NCBI RefSeq assembly: GCF_032854445.1
Contig: NC_088300.1
Coordinates: 57,696,984 to 57,760,983 of the forward strand
Direction of reading: 5' to 3'
Length of the DNA stretch: 64,000 nucleotides
Origin: Liolophura sinensis
Taxonomy: Eukaryota; Mollusca; Polyplacophora; Chitonida; Chitonidae
A model generated the notes under the pieces. The model saw nothing but the letters and a program-made list of their open reading frames with translations, made no database searches and was not told the origin of the DNA. Below, one piece after another: positions 24,625 to 36,208 of the stretch (positions are counted from its first letter, which is position 1; each line of letters begins with the position of its first letter). Made by a program: the position numbers and the translations under genes.

Positions 24625-26202
24625 TGTGGACCCCACCCCCAGTTCTGACAGTATTTAGCAAGCTCACATTGCCCTGGGGAAAAGCTGATCCTGCATGCAG
24701 GCATTGTGAAGCTACAGGCCTTAGAACTGACACACGTCAATCATGAAGAAATCTGGAGCTGTCTACCTTAGTAACTCTGATTAGTTGGGGATAGAGATGA
24801 TGGTAGAGATGGAGAGAGGGAGGGAGAGGGTGGGGGAGGATGGTAATTAAGGAGGGTAAAGCTGTGGTATAGTAGAAACCCGTTTGATTTACTGCTTGTG
24901 TTAAGGTATACTGTACATACTGTATTTTGTACATATAGTCTTTTAAGCTGGTTGACCTTCAGGCAGCCAGTAAACATATTCTGTTTTTGGGGATTACTCA
25001 CATAATGACACTTTATATATACAGCTATAGGAAAAAGAATTTTGTGTTTGATCTTGTTGATCATGCAGCATTATGTTCTGTACAGTGAAAAGGGTTATAT
25101 AGAGATTACTTTTTTGTGTTATTGTCTAGATCAGATATGATACAAGTATATATCACTTGAATGATATCAAAAGCCTAAACAATCTGTTGTGATTCCTGTG
25201 TGAATAGTGAAGGTAGTTATGGAGAAGAAGAGCAGATGATAAAAAATCAGGTAGATCTTTTAATGTAGGCAACAGAACATATTGGGAAAGCTCATCAAAC
25301 ACATGTTAGACTACACATATAACTGTAACCTTTGTCTACTGTGTTCAGGTGTCAACACATCCCGTACAATGCAAAGGGGAGATAACCATATGATCCCTTA
25401 ACGGGTTGGGAAATTGAGTGATGGCATATGATAGCACATTTTTATTATTACTTCATCTTATGGTTTTGGTAACAAATTTAATAGTATCACCAAACATTAC
25501 ATCATAAACACTTTCTGTTACTATTCCAAATGTCATTCGTTATAATGAGAATAGACATCATATCATTTTGTGTACAATGTCTTCATGTCGCCTCCATTAC
25601 TTTTCCTTTGTTCATTTTTCGGTTTTCATTGTTTATTGATTTCACCTGAAGATGGCTATCAAACATAATTGACTATAACCTCACAACACACTGTCAAAAC
25701 GATGAATGCTGGTATTTTGTCTGCATCTGTAACACTTGATTCTGTTCAGTACAAGGAAATAGCAGTAATTATCAGCACAGACAATTAGAGTATTTGAATA
25801 GCTCTTCAAGAGGTGGAGATAAAGGGAGATAATGACGTGGTGTAAATGACAGGTGAAGGCCTCAGAAAGTAAGGGATATTATCAGATTAGAGACTACACC
25901 AAGTAGCATTTGTGGTAAGCTTGACTATAGACACTGCTTGTTCAGCCTTACCACTGTGGAGTCCATGGCCGTGTTTACAGGTGTAGATAGCTATAAATAC
26001 ACCTACATGGATAACAGTCCTCTTCCGTGTGTTGAGAAATATATCTACAGGTAGAAACAGGAAATGAGCTGGAGGTAACCCCAGGTGACATAATACTAGC
26101 TTATACTCATCAAGGCATTGCCAAATATAATTCTCTCTGTACATTTTGTGTATTGTAATTCACTTTAAGAAATTATGTAGTAATAGGTTCTATATATAAG
26201 AC

Positions 26203-26203
26203 G

Positions 26204-26227
<24 letters not shown>
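26203..26227. repeat. (TA)n microsatellite
   Basis: About 12 TA units in the presumed AP-2 alpha 3' UTR. Confidence 0.9.
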
Positions 26228-26240
<13 letters not shown>

Positions 26241-26962
26241 TGAATGTACATATAGTGATTGCCTAACGCATGGAGTTGTGGCGACTGACTAGGTTTGTTC
26301 GTAGGTGAATGTCTTGACACTCTTCACTTCAGTCAGCTTGCAGTGCCGAGTCAGTGTGTAAAATGTACCTGCGCAACATTTGTTTGATAGAAGTGCTTTA
26401 TTCACTGTTATGAACCTATTTTTTTTTTTTTTTTTTGTTCTGTTACTGATCATTTTATGTGGCCACCTGTGATTTTTCTGGTGTCACGATTTGCAGTCTG
26501 CCGAAAGAGATAAACTTGATGTTGATTTTGTATTTGGATTACAGTAGCCATGCAGGTAATTTTTACACAATGGTTAATACCACTAACTACTGTGCAAATG
26601 CTTACCACATGGCAAGTACAATTGTGTAGTTAGGTCACAGGAAAGTGTATTAGAAATATATTGTTATAAGCAATAGATGGGTCTGTTGTAAAACGAGTGT
26701 CAATAACATTATGAATAGAAGGGACATAACCCATGTAACAATGAATTTTAAACAAAGGTTGCCTACCCTTGAGTGATCCATGTCTGCACATTCCGTGGCG
26801 AGGAGGTGGTCTGAGTTTTTATGGGTACAATAAGATTCAAAAAGGGGAAAATTGACTGAATTTCTGCTACATCATATAAACCATTACAGACTGGTATTAG
26901 TTGATAGTATATCAACATATCCTGACTCAAAATTACAAAGCATCTGACATAACAGAGCAATG

Positions 26963-26968
26963 AATAAA
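26963..26968 (+). terminator. AP2A: Candidate polyadenylation signal of AP-2 alpha
   Basis: First AATAAA after the stop codon that I could find on the + strand. It is followed by a U/GU-rich stretch (26970-27000) suitable as a downstream element. Confidence 0.45.
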
Positions 26969-27239
26969 ATGTTTTAAAATGTCTGTTGGTTTTCTTCTTT
27001 TCTCATTGCACTGGGAAACATTAAATCGTCAACCTTTTCGACCTCTACAACACTTTCTTCAGAACCATTTATACATACAATTTTATGAAAATGACACCAA
27101 AAGTGATTTGTTTGTGATACAAACTTCACAGAACTGTGCAGATTATTTATCTACATCCCACATTTCTCTCAGAATGTTTCAAAATATTGGTGCCCTTGGT
27201 AGTTAAAAAGGTTTACAGAGCTAACCCACAAGGAAGTTG

Positions 27240-27578
27240 TAGAGCGTCCGCTTCGGGACCGGTAGATCCAGGATCAATCCTTGGTCGAGTCACACCTAAG
27301 ACTTTAAAAGAGGAAGTTGTAACTTCCTCGCTTGGCGTTCAGCATGAAGGGGATAGTGCAACGACTGGTTGACCCGTATCAGTATAATGGCTCGGGCGGG
27401 GCGGCTTACTTGCCTTCGGTAAGTTGTCTCAGTGATGCAGCACTAAATAAAAGAGCGGTGGAAATCCGTCCTGCAACAAGGAGGCACATTACACGTGCAT
27501 GCACCCTAATGATTCCTTCGTCGTTATATGACTGAAAAATTGTTGAGTACGACGTTAAACCCCAAGCACTCACTCACT
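27240..27578 (+). mobile_element. SINE family B, 5'-truncated, with target-site duplication
   Basis: A second tRNA-headed SINE family with a CACTCACTCA tail. This copy starts inside the head at TAGAGCGTCCGCTTCGGG. It is flanked by a perfect 13-bp repeat CACAAGGAAGTTG (27227-27239 and 27579-27591). It differs from the copy at 37003 by only about four substitutions over some 340 bp. Confidence 0.93.
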
Positions 27579-28396
27579 CACAAGGAAGTTGAAACCATCA
27601 ATGTTAAATGAAAGAGTCCAAGATAATCTGGATTGTTTCCCTAAATAATACATGTAATCGATTGGCACAGTATCAATGGGCCTACTGTATAGGACCTAAT
27701 GTTTCACTGCAAAAGCGCATTTTAGAGGTAAATAAATGTCTTAAAGGATTACTTTTGGTACTAAAACTTGCATTGTCCAGTAGGATACCTTCCCATCTTC
27801 CAAAAGAACTTCAAACGTCAATCTTTCTAAGATCTGTTGAGCTGTCAAAATCCTTCATGATGACCAACTTGGTCAGGGGTATCATGTACATGTACCGTAT
27901 CTCTTTTGTTTTCAAGTTTCGAAGGCGTTGCAGACAAAAAATATCCCTTCCACTTTTGCCAGAAGTTATGTTTCACAAGAATACATCGCATCACCAATCC
28001 GTGACGCACAGCCTCAAATGACCTTGTACTCTCAAACATTTTTGACACTTTGTTGGTGTCAAAAAAGTGCCTTACAGGACGTCATGTCTGTCAACTTGAA
28101 TGTGGTGTCAAAAATGTTATGTAGTAGTAGGCAAATACAATAGAAACTACTGTTTGGTTTCTAGGAGTCTTCTGATACACTTGAAGAATGTAGGATATAA
28201 CCTCCTGAACTATTGGGTCGGTTCTTACATACGGCTCGAAAACTCTTGGAAATGAGTTTGCTGTGCAAGCACGTTTATTGCTTCCATTGTCACGCTTTCC
28301 TATGCCGATAGCACATGTAATAAGAATTAGTACAAGGATTAGGTTTACGGCCGTGGCACTGGGTGGACAGGAAAGGATTGCAAAACAGATCTACAT

Positions 28397-28572
28397 TAAA
28401 TGACCTAAAATTTATTCTTAAAAATGGCCTTTTTAGACCAGTAAATTACCAATTTTGATGCTGAAACTGACTTTCCTGGAAGGATAGCATTCTTCAAAAC
28501 AAATTTCTCAAACACCTATCTAAGATCGTGAACTTTTGGAATCGGGTAAAGTGTGGAATTTTAGGTCATTTA
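28397..28572. mobile_element. MITE family M2, copy 1
   Basis: 176 bp with perfect 16-bp terminal inverted repeats: TAAATGACCTAAAATT at the left and its exact complement at 28557-28572. The inside resembles, in reverse, the element at 63423-63643 (shared CTGAAAC, GCATTCT and GATCG.GAA.T segments). Confidence 0.75.
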
Positions 28573-28649
28573 CTCTTTAAGGGGAGACAATCCATTCAAG
28601 GCCATCTTTGGAAGGGTGGGATATGATGCAGTTCCTCATGCTCATCCTG

Positions 28650-28792
28650 TTCGGGAGTATGTGGGAAGGTCTACTGCAACCTGCTGTTGGTTGTGGGTTT
28701 CCACCCGGGCTCTGCCGGATCTCCTACCATAATGTTGGTCAGTGTCGTAAAGTGAAATATTCTTGAATAAGGCGTAAAACACCAACCAAATA
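28650..28792 (+). mobile_element. SINE family A, 5'-truncated
   Basis: Middle and tail of family A (GTGGGAAGGTCT, CCATAATGTTGG, ATATTCTTGAATAAGGCGTA), diverged and without the head. Confidence 0.75.
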
Positions 28793-29405
28793 AGTGATAT
28801 AGTTCCATGCAATGAGAAATCACACTTTTCACTGCCACTGTCAGTCCTTTCTGATAACCTGAAAGTCTCTCTAAGTGCGAATTTGTTGTACGTGAATTTC
28901 ACAATGATGGGTTGAAGTTCTCCAATCCTATAAGCATAGGAGTTGCCTTCTTGATAAATGTATGTATACGATGACTACAAAATGTAAATTGGTAAAGCCA
29001 CATTCACATGGTGCGATATGTCGAATGCAATTTGGACAGGTCTATTTCATAAGCCTCATTCAGGGGAGGTGTTTTGTCAAATGCGACAATCACTTGAAAT
29101 ACTGTGTGTTCTAATTTCATTCCACTGGTCATTTCAATGGGTCGACTGGACAGTCGCACTGTGTGAATATGGCTGAAAGCAAAGAATTAAAAAACAGAAC
29201 AGTTCAAGATAATGCCATATATTTGTCAACTTGCTACAGGTGATTTTGGACATCGATGAGAAATTAAACCACATGTAACTCCTGACTGTTTTAATTTATA
29301 GATCTCATAAACACTCTCTGGATAAACATTAGCTATTTACATCTGGATGTTATCTACATATATGCAGGCTTAATTCGAAATATACAGCTTTCTCAAAATG
29401 TACAC

Positions 29406-29430
29406 ATACATATATATATATATATATATC
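29406..29430. repeat. (TA)n microsatellite
   Basis: About 12 TA units in intergenic DNA. Confidence 0.9.
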
Positions 29431-30855
29431 GAGGGACAGACATACACACTGGCCAAGAACAATTATAAATTTCTCATTCAAATCATTACTATACATTATG
29501 AGGCCTTCTAAGAAAACAATGACAAAACAAAACTGAATACACTGAAAAGTCACCAGTACAACAGGCAGATTTCTACATACATCTACCTGTTCCATTACAG
29601 CAGACACAGTCTTCATCTCAAGTTTTTATGGCAATAGCTGTCATGTTACGTCCTACAACTGGTACATGGATGTAAGGCACAGTTCTCACGTGTGCAGTAA
29701 CCCCTGAGATAAACTCAGCATTTACCACAAGGAAATGATAAGTTAATGTCATTTAATTAATTGTTTGTTTCTCATGACCCTCATGATTTCTGGCAAAATA
29801 ATATGGGTTTGGTATTTTCAAAACAGAAAAATTCTCATACTTTGGTTTTAAATTATCACACTTCATATCTCTGCTTTCATAAGCAGGATCATGATAAACT
29901 AAGAATAAACAACATTTTCTAACGTTCGTCAATAGCTAACAACTTGGATGAGAAACCTGTGTCCACAAGTGACTATGTAATAGTGAAATTAGATATTCAG
30001 GAATACCTTACGAAATATCAGACACACAACAGTCCAGTATTCATCTCTCCTGAATGTGATCCACATGGGTCTTTTTATAAGACATAATACTGAATTTTGC
30101 AATCTCAATGGATATGAACATATAAGTACAATGGATAATTGGTTTATTGCCTTCTTGGTTGGCTTCGTCTGGAAAATCACTTATCACATTAGTGAATGAT
30201 GATGACAGTCTTACACCATGTTGCTGCCAAGTATAACTGGTGAGAGGCAAGCAATGTACTGAGCCCCAGACCTCCTTCACACCATAGTGGGTAGACAGAT
30301 CAATTCCCCTGAGCTAACTCTGTACGCAGCTGTGTGCTGGTTACAGCACGTCTGTATCCAAGGCCTTGGTATCACAATACACCAGCAGTACACAATCAAC
30401 AGTATAACATCAGTGGATTTTTTCTCTCTTTCTTCTTACATTTCACAATCACACATCACCGTTAGATATAAGGTAAAAACATTATGGGTTGCCTGAGACT
30501 TTCACATACAAACTACTTTGTACATGTATTTTATTTTAAATAACAATTTATTCAGAACATGTACTTTATCACATATACATGCTGGAGTTTAATAACTGAC
30601 TGAGATGATGATAGGAACAGATGTTGTCTTGATTAAAACTATGTGGATGGGTCTGTCCATACATACTATAACATGAAATGATACAATATATATAGGACAT
30701 TCTGGTCCAATCTCCATATGATCCATTATCTCTCAGGGTAGTCAAACGGCCCCTTTTGTAGGCGATTTCTGTGGTTACTGGAGGACTTACTGTTCCAGAA
30801 GTGATGTCGAATGAGCTATGAGCACTTGAAGGAGCTATTGCATTCTGGGGCTCGT

Positions 30856-30951
30856 TTCACAAAGCGCATGTAACTTCCTTGGCGACCAGTATTATAGGTA
30901 TTACGTCGGCATGGCAGTTACGTGAACTTAGTGCTACATGTGCTTTGTGAA
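30856..30951. mobile_element. Short fold-back element related to the TTTCACAAAG MITEs
   Basis: Arms TTCACAAAGCGCATGTA (30856-30872) and TACATGTGCTTTGTGAA (30935-30951) pair except at one position. The outer GGGGC before TTTCACAAAG resembles the end of the 38824-38963 element. Confidence 0.65.
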
Positions 30952-32175
30952 CCATGGTTCACTTGCGCCTAAACCCTGGCAACACTAGTATCAGACAGTG
31001 GCAAATAGAAAAATACATCACAGGTCACAAGGTCATCCATACGTACGTACATGTAGAATGAAGTTTGCAGATTCTGCTTATGCTGTGAAATGGTGTTTTA
31101 CTGTTTTCATACATTGTACAATGAGTTCATCTGTATGTCTGAGACCATGAAAAGCCTACACAGAGCAACACATACACAGATTGAGCACATTTCATAATTA
31201 AACATTTAACACCCAGTGGAACTTTACATGACTAATAAACTAAGATAATATACAACTGCCAGCAGACTTTTTCACATGTACATGAAGTCAAACATTCAAC
31301 TATCATCCATACAAAACTTAGATACATGTAATATGTTTCAATTAGAATTTAATCATGGTGTCATGGTGTAAAAAACTGATCTCTATCTTAACTAAGTAAA
31401 ATACGTACCAGATAAAGATGGTTCATGAGTACAGTTAAATAGTGTCTGAACTCCTGAATCTTTTGGCTAACAGAACTTGCAATGTATTCCATCAAATATT
31501 TTGATTTTATAGACACTGGCTTTACAAGAAGAAGCAAGTACAAATTCACAAATGTTACATCCATGAAAAATTTAACACCTGAAATATGGGCCTAGCAAAA
31601 CATTGTTTAACAAGCTCTCTTAGAGGAGTGTATATGTTTTTATTTTGCTTGGCACCCAGGCACCGTGTTAAGTAAAAATTTGCCCAACAGACAGAACGAC
31701 TTAGGGAGCTGCTAGTCAGAGCTTAACGTGTCAAATGAGAAAATGACCAAGACCAGTCATTTTAGTTCATTTTAATACAGACTTAAGTAAAAACGTTTTA
31801 ATAACAACTACAGGGAACCGTGGTGGAATCAAAAATTTTCTTTTGTTTTTGTTAGGCTTAAGATGTGAATACAAGGCAAACTGGTAATATATAAAGGCTA
31901 TATGATGCACTATCCCTGTGTTTCCCTGAAGATTAACATCAAACTCAGATAATGATTATAATCAGCAGTAATACAGCCATAAGACCCAGGCTTTAGACTG
32001 GTTACCTCGTGTCATACAGGTATTTGAATGACTGAGTAGGGAACTGACAAAAATTCAGACATTCAGATGTGGTTTACTGTTCATTATTATTTCATAACCA
32101 TTACCTTTCAGGAAAAATAGTATTCTTTCTGGAGCACGGTAATGGGCTTATTGTGATACCCACAAGTCTATAGTA

Positions 32176-32181
32176 TTTATT
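32176..32181 (-). terminator. Candidate polyadenylation signal of the nuclear receptor
   Basis: TTTATT on + is AATAAA on -, the first such hexamer downstream of the receptor stop codon at 34478-34480. Whether it is used is unknown. Confidence 0.3.
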
Positions 32182-32489
32182 ACTCTTAAATTACACCCAT
32201 TATGTTGCCCTGAGCACACAAATGTTTTCTCTACTAGATAACTTAATTTGAGCAATTATACCGCATATACATGAACTAATTAAAAGGACAAAAATAATGT
32301 ACCACTACAATGCATAAAAATGTACCACAAAACATGAACTACACTGTGACCTGTGGCTGTAATGAAGCAGCAATGGAGACAAGGGAACTTAGCAGTGCTG
32401 AATGGATCCAGCCATTAATGTATGCTACATGTACAGTTTGAAATCTGGACACTACTGTGACTACACCATGGGAATCCCATGCTAGAGCA

Positions 32490-33131
32490 CACAAACTTGC
32501 AGCATGAGAATCTCACGCTCCAATATGAGAATCCCATGCTACAGCACAAGATCTCATGCTCCAGCATGAGGCTACAGCATGAGAATCGTGCACAACAGCA
32601 TGAGAATCACATACTACACCATGAGAATCACAGGCTACCACATGAGAACCATGTGCAACAACATGAAAGTCACATGCTACACCATGAGAATCACAAGTAC
32701 AACATGAGAATCGCAAGCTACCACATGAGAACCATGTGCAACAACATGAGAATCTCATGCTACAGCATGAGAATCACATGCAACAGCATGAGAATTACCG
32801 GCTACAGTACGCGAATCATGTGTTACAGCATGAGAATTACAGGCTACAGCATGGGAATCACACAGTACAGCATGAGAATCTCACGCTACAGCATGAGAAT
32901 CACATGTTACAGCATGAGAATTACAGGCTACAGTACGCGAATCACGTGTTATAACATGGGAATCACATAGTACAGCATGAGAATCTCACGCTACAGCATG
33001 AGAATCACATGCTACAGCATGAGAATTACAGGCTACAGTATGCGAATCACGTGTTACAGCATGGGAATCACATAGTACAGCATGAGAATCACGTGTTACA
33101 GCATGGGAATCACACGCTACAGCATGAGAAT
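32490..33131. repeat. 21-bp minisatellite, about 30 copies
   Basis: Units of the type ATGAGAATCACATGCTACAGC. A higher-order pattern appears in which blocks with GGCTACAGTACGCGAATCA recur every few units. Because 21 is a multiple of three, the + strand has open frames up to 163 codons (LQHENHM repeat) and the - strand also stays open. I take it as noncoding. Confidence 0.95.
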
Positions 33132-34477
33132 CACTATATCAATCTGAGCAGTTGGTGTATGGATGAACTGAATCATGCAATCATAATTCTTATCAACATA
33201 CAGGCAGCACAATGAAAGTCCTGTAATAAATTAGCACTAATTATTATGAAATCTTAGGTTCTTCATTAACACAAAGTAAAAGCAATTAGTTCAAATAACT
33301 ATAGAGATCATTTTTAAAAAGGTTTAACGTTTAAAAAGTTTTATGCCATAATTATAATAACTCTGTGTATATCTGAATATACATGTGCATGTATAGTCTT
33401 AACATCTGATAAAAAATCAAGTGGTTTAAAAAACAAACTAACATAAAATATACCCACAACAAAATGTTGTGCAACATACTAGATGCTAACCTAGCACAGG
33501 TGAATAGCTGTGTAAAAAGTCTGATAATAGTAAACTATGACAAGCACCAATAGCAATTAAAATGCCTTTAGAACCATACTATAAATGTTTGTGCATGTGC
33601 AGTGTGAATCACCACCCATATTAAGAATTCATATCTGGTGAACATAAAACATAAACATGATAATCATTTTTCTTATATAACACAACATCTTGAGACCTGC
33701 CCAATGTAATGATGTTCCATGCAATAGAAAGCAGCGCAAAGCAGAAAGAGAGTATGGGACATTAGACAGTATAAGGTGAGGAGTTAACAGAGACATTCAT
33801 AAACTGTCACCATGGCAACACATCACACTAGCCAAGAAATGCACCAGAATCTTTCCCGTATGTCACAGCATGGCTAAAGCACTTGTAACAAAAAAAATAC
33901 AAAACAAAAAAAAAGAACAGCACTACAGAATTGGCAGATGCAAGCTAGTCCTAGTTTGCAGCTTTAAGCAAGAAAAGCACTGAATGGTTCGAGTGGAGCT
34001 TCAACTCCAATACTACCCTCTACTTTGTGACATGGTCCCCTGATAATTCACATTATCATACTGAAGAGTGCAAAAAGGGAGAGCACTCTGTTCAGTCTTT
34101 GTGAGAGCCAGAAATCCAACAGTTTTGTGATGTCTTCAGAGGTCAGCGCAGAGATGACTGATGCACTGGTCAGGTCTGAGTGCTGGACACTGATCCATCT
34201 CCTATAACCGCTTCATTGCCTTTGCCATTAAGGCTCATCTCTTCCCGAATCGGTTTTGTAAATCATTGATTGTAGCAACTTGTTCACGGTCATTTGTGAT
34301 TTTTGACATTCCTGTAAAAAACAAAACCAGAAATGGCTGAAAAAAACTGCCCCTGGTGGGCTATGGTGTTGCATCAATGTTGTTATGGTCTGACAGTAGA
34401 GTGCAATTATCATGAGATTGATACAAACAGCACTGACAGGAGCAGGTGTGCGAAATGAGAGGGGGATATGGTGCCAG

Positions 34478-34744
34478 CTAACAACACACTGGGGCTGACG
34501 TCTCTATTACAGAAACAGTCGTCCCAGTCTTCTTGCCAATACCTGGAGGGCCATCGATGGAAAAGTTGGCAATGATTTCTTGCTGCAGTTGGTTGATTTT
34601 CGTCAGCTGTGGAAGCAACTTGAAATGTCAATGAGCAGACGGCTGTGGTTGTTTGGGTGGGATTTAGACATGGAGTAGTCCAGCACATCTAGGAGTGATT
34701 GTGTAGGCTTCTCGCCTCCTCCAGCCTTTTTATCCCTTCTCGAT
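34478..34744 (-). CDS. Receptor terminal coding exon, two apparent frame breaks
   Basis: Continues with [15 protein letters not shown], the helix 8-9 loop typical of the family. [17 protein letters not shown] and then [16 protein letters not shown] follow, each in a different frame. One base seems to be missing near 34695-34702 and one near 34618-34622. The third frame ends at TAG 34478-34480 after SAPVCC. No helix-12 (AF-2) motif is visible. Read without frame changes, the chain stops soon after SLHNHS. Confidence 0.8.
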
Positions 34745-36169
34745 CTGAAAATCACAGAAAACAAGCAAATTTATATCCAGTGCTAATGTAATACATTTAT
34801 CCACAGATAAAGCTGGGCCACAAAATGAATCTGCACACAAAATCTGATCTAAACTCGACAAAGTTTAGAGGAGTTATTTCACTCCCAATCATGATGGGTA
34901 GACAGACAGACTGACATAATTAATATCCCTTGCTTTTCAGAAAAAGGTACACTTAACCTAGGCTTAACGCTTCTCATTAACACATTTAATGGCGCATTAA
35001 TCTTGAGAAGGATACATGAAAAGGTACACTGACAACCAATATGTTGACATGAAAAGGTACTCTGACAACCAATATGTTGACATGAAAAGGTACTCTGACA
35101 ACCAATATGTTGACATGAAAGGGTACCCTGACAACCAATCTGCTGACATGAAAAGGTACCCTGACAACCAATCTGCTGACAAGAAGAGGTACCCTGACAC
35201 CAATCTGCTGACATGAAAAGGTACCCTGACAACCAATCTGCTGACAAGAGAAGGTACCCTGACAACCAATCTGTTGACATGAAAAGGTACCCTGACAACC
35301 AATCTGCTGACATGAAAAGGTACCCTGACAACCAATCTGTTGACATGAAAAGGTACCTGAAAACCAATCTGTTGACATGAAAAGGTACCCTGACAACCAA
35401 TTTGTTGACATGAAAAGGTACCCTGACAACCAATCTGCTGACACGAAAAGGTACCCTGACAACCAATCTGTTGACATGAAGAAGTACCCTGACAACCAAT
35501 TTGCTGACATGAAAAGATACCATGACAACCAATCTGTTGACATGAAAAGGTACCTTGCAAGCTTGTAGGCTCCAGATGAATGCAAAACTTCAGCAGAATA
35601 CATAAAGTTGTATAGTCATGAATTTGGTAATTTATGGTAACTAACATGCACACAGACCGATGGAATATCCCCCAATTATTATTGTGCTTTATACACATGC
35701 AAAACAGGTAATTACATGCAGTGCTATTGAGCTACCAACCAATACATGACTGCAATACACACAAGCTGCACCTGTGCATTGTGCTGGCGAGGTAACAAAA
35801 TGATGTTGCCTTGGTAATATTTCAGGTCAACTGAAACTACAGTTGTTTTTACCTGGGTAGGTAAGTTGTATAGCACACAGTATTGACATTTCCAGATCTG
35901 TCAGTTTGCAGGAATTGAGTCTGTCAGCAAAGTCAAACATCATATCCACAAAACCTTCCTTGAGAAAATGCGTCATCCATTCTCTGGTGTACGGCTCGCC
36001 GCTAGGGAACTGAAGATAGCTCTCTCCACCAATAAAAAAGGGAGCAGCAGTCACCTAAGACAAAGCCAAGATTAGGTTAAGGCAGGAAAACTAGAACAGC
36101 ATATTATCAATTCAAGACTTTCAAAACCACTGGCAACTTGCAAAAAAAAAATATATATATATATCTATA

Positions 36170-36208
<39 letters not shown>

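Larger units (their letters stand above)
24625..26968 (+). other. AP2A: AP-2 alpha 3' UTR
   Basis: Untranslated sequence from the TGA at 24622-24624 to the first AATAAA. It contains a purine-rich block (about 24800-24840) and a (TA)n tract at 26203-26227. I see no SINE in it. The length of about 2.3 kb depends on use of the distal signal. Confidence 0.5.
26970..30540. other. Intergenic region between the convergent genes
   Basis: No supported gene. It holds the family B SINE, a 16-bp-TIR MITE (28397-28572), a truncated family A SINE (28650-28792) and a (TA)n tract (29406-29430). The longest open frame (27608-28021, +) shows no domain and no coding signature I recognise. Confidence 0.6.
30541..34477 (-). 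other. Region downstream of the nuclear receptor (possible long 3' UTR)
   Basis: Runs from the receptor stop codon toward the AP-2 alpha gene. The first - strand AATAAA I found is at 32176-32181, with more near 31637 and 30532-30552. If the first is used, the 3' UTR would be about 2.3 kb and would include the 21-bp minisatellite. No coding frame is supported. Confidence 0.35.

Noticed and set aside
27608-28021. 137-codon + frame after the family B SINE
   Set aside because: No recognisable domain, no transposon motif and no splice or promoter context; overlapping frames of similar quality on the other strand.
32479-33215. Open frames of 68-163 codons over the 21-bp repeat, both strands
   Set aside because: Products of a period divisible by three without stops; no start context, domain or splicing support.
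34879-35698. Three overlapping - strand frames of 205-233 codons
   Set aside because: They are the 33-bp minisatellite read in each frame, lying within a receptor intron.
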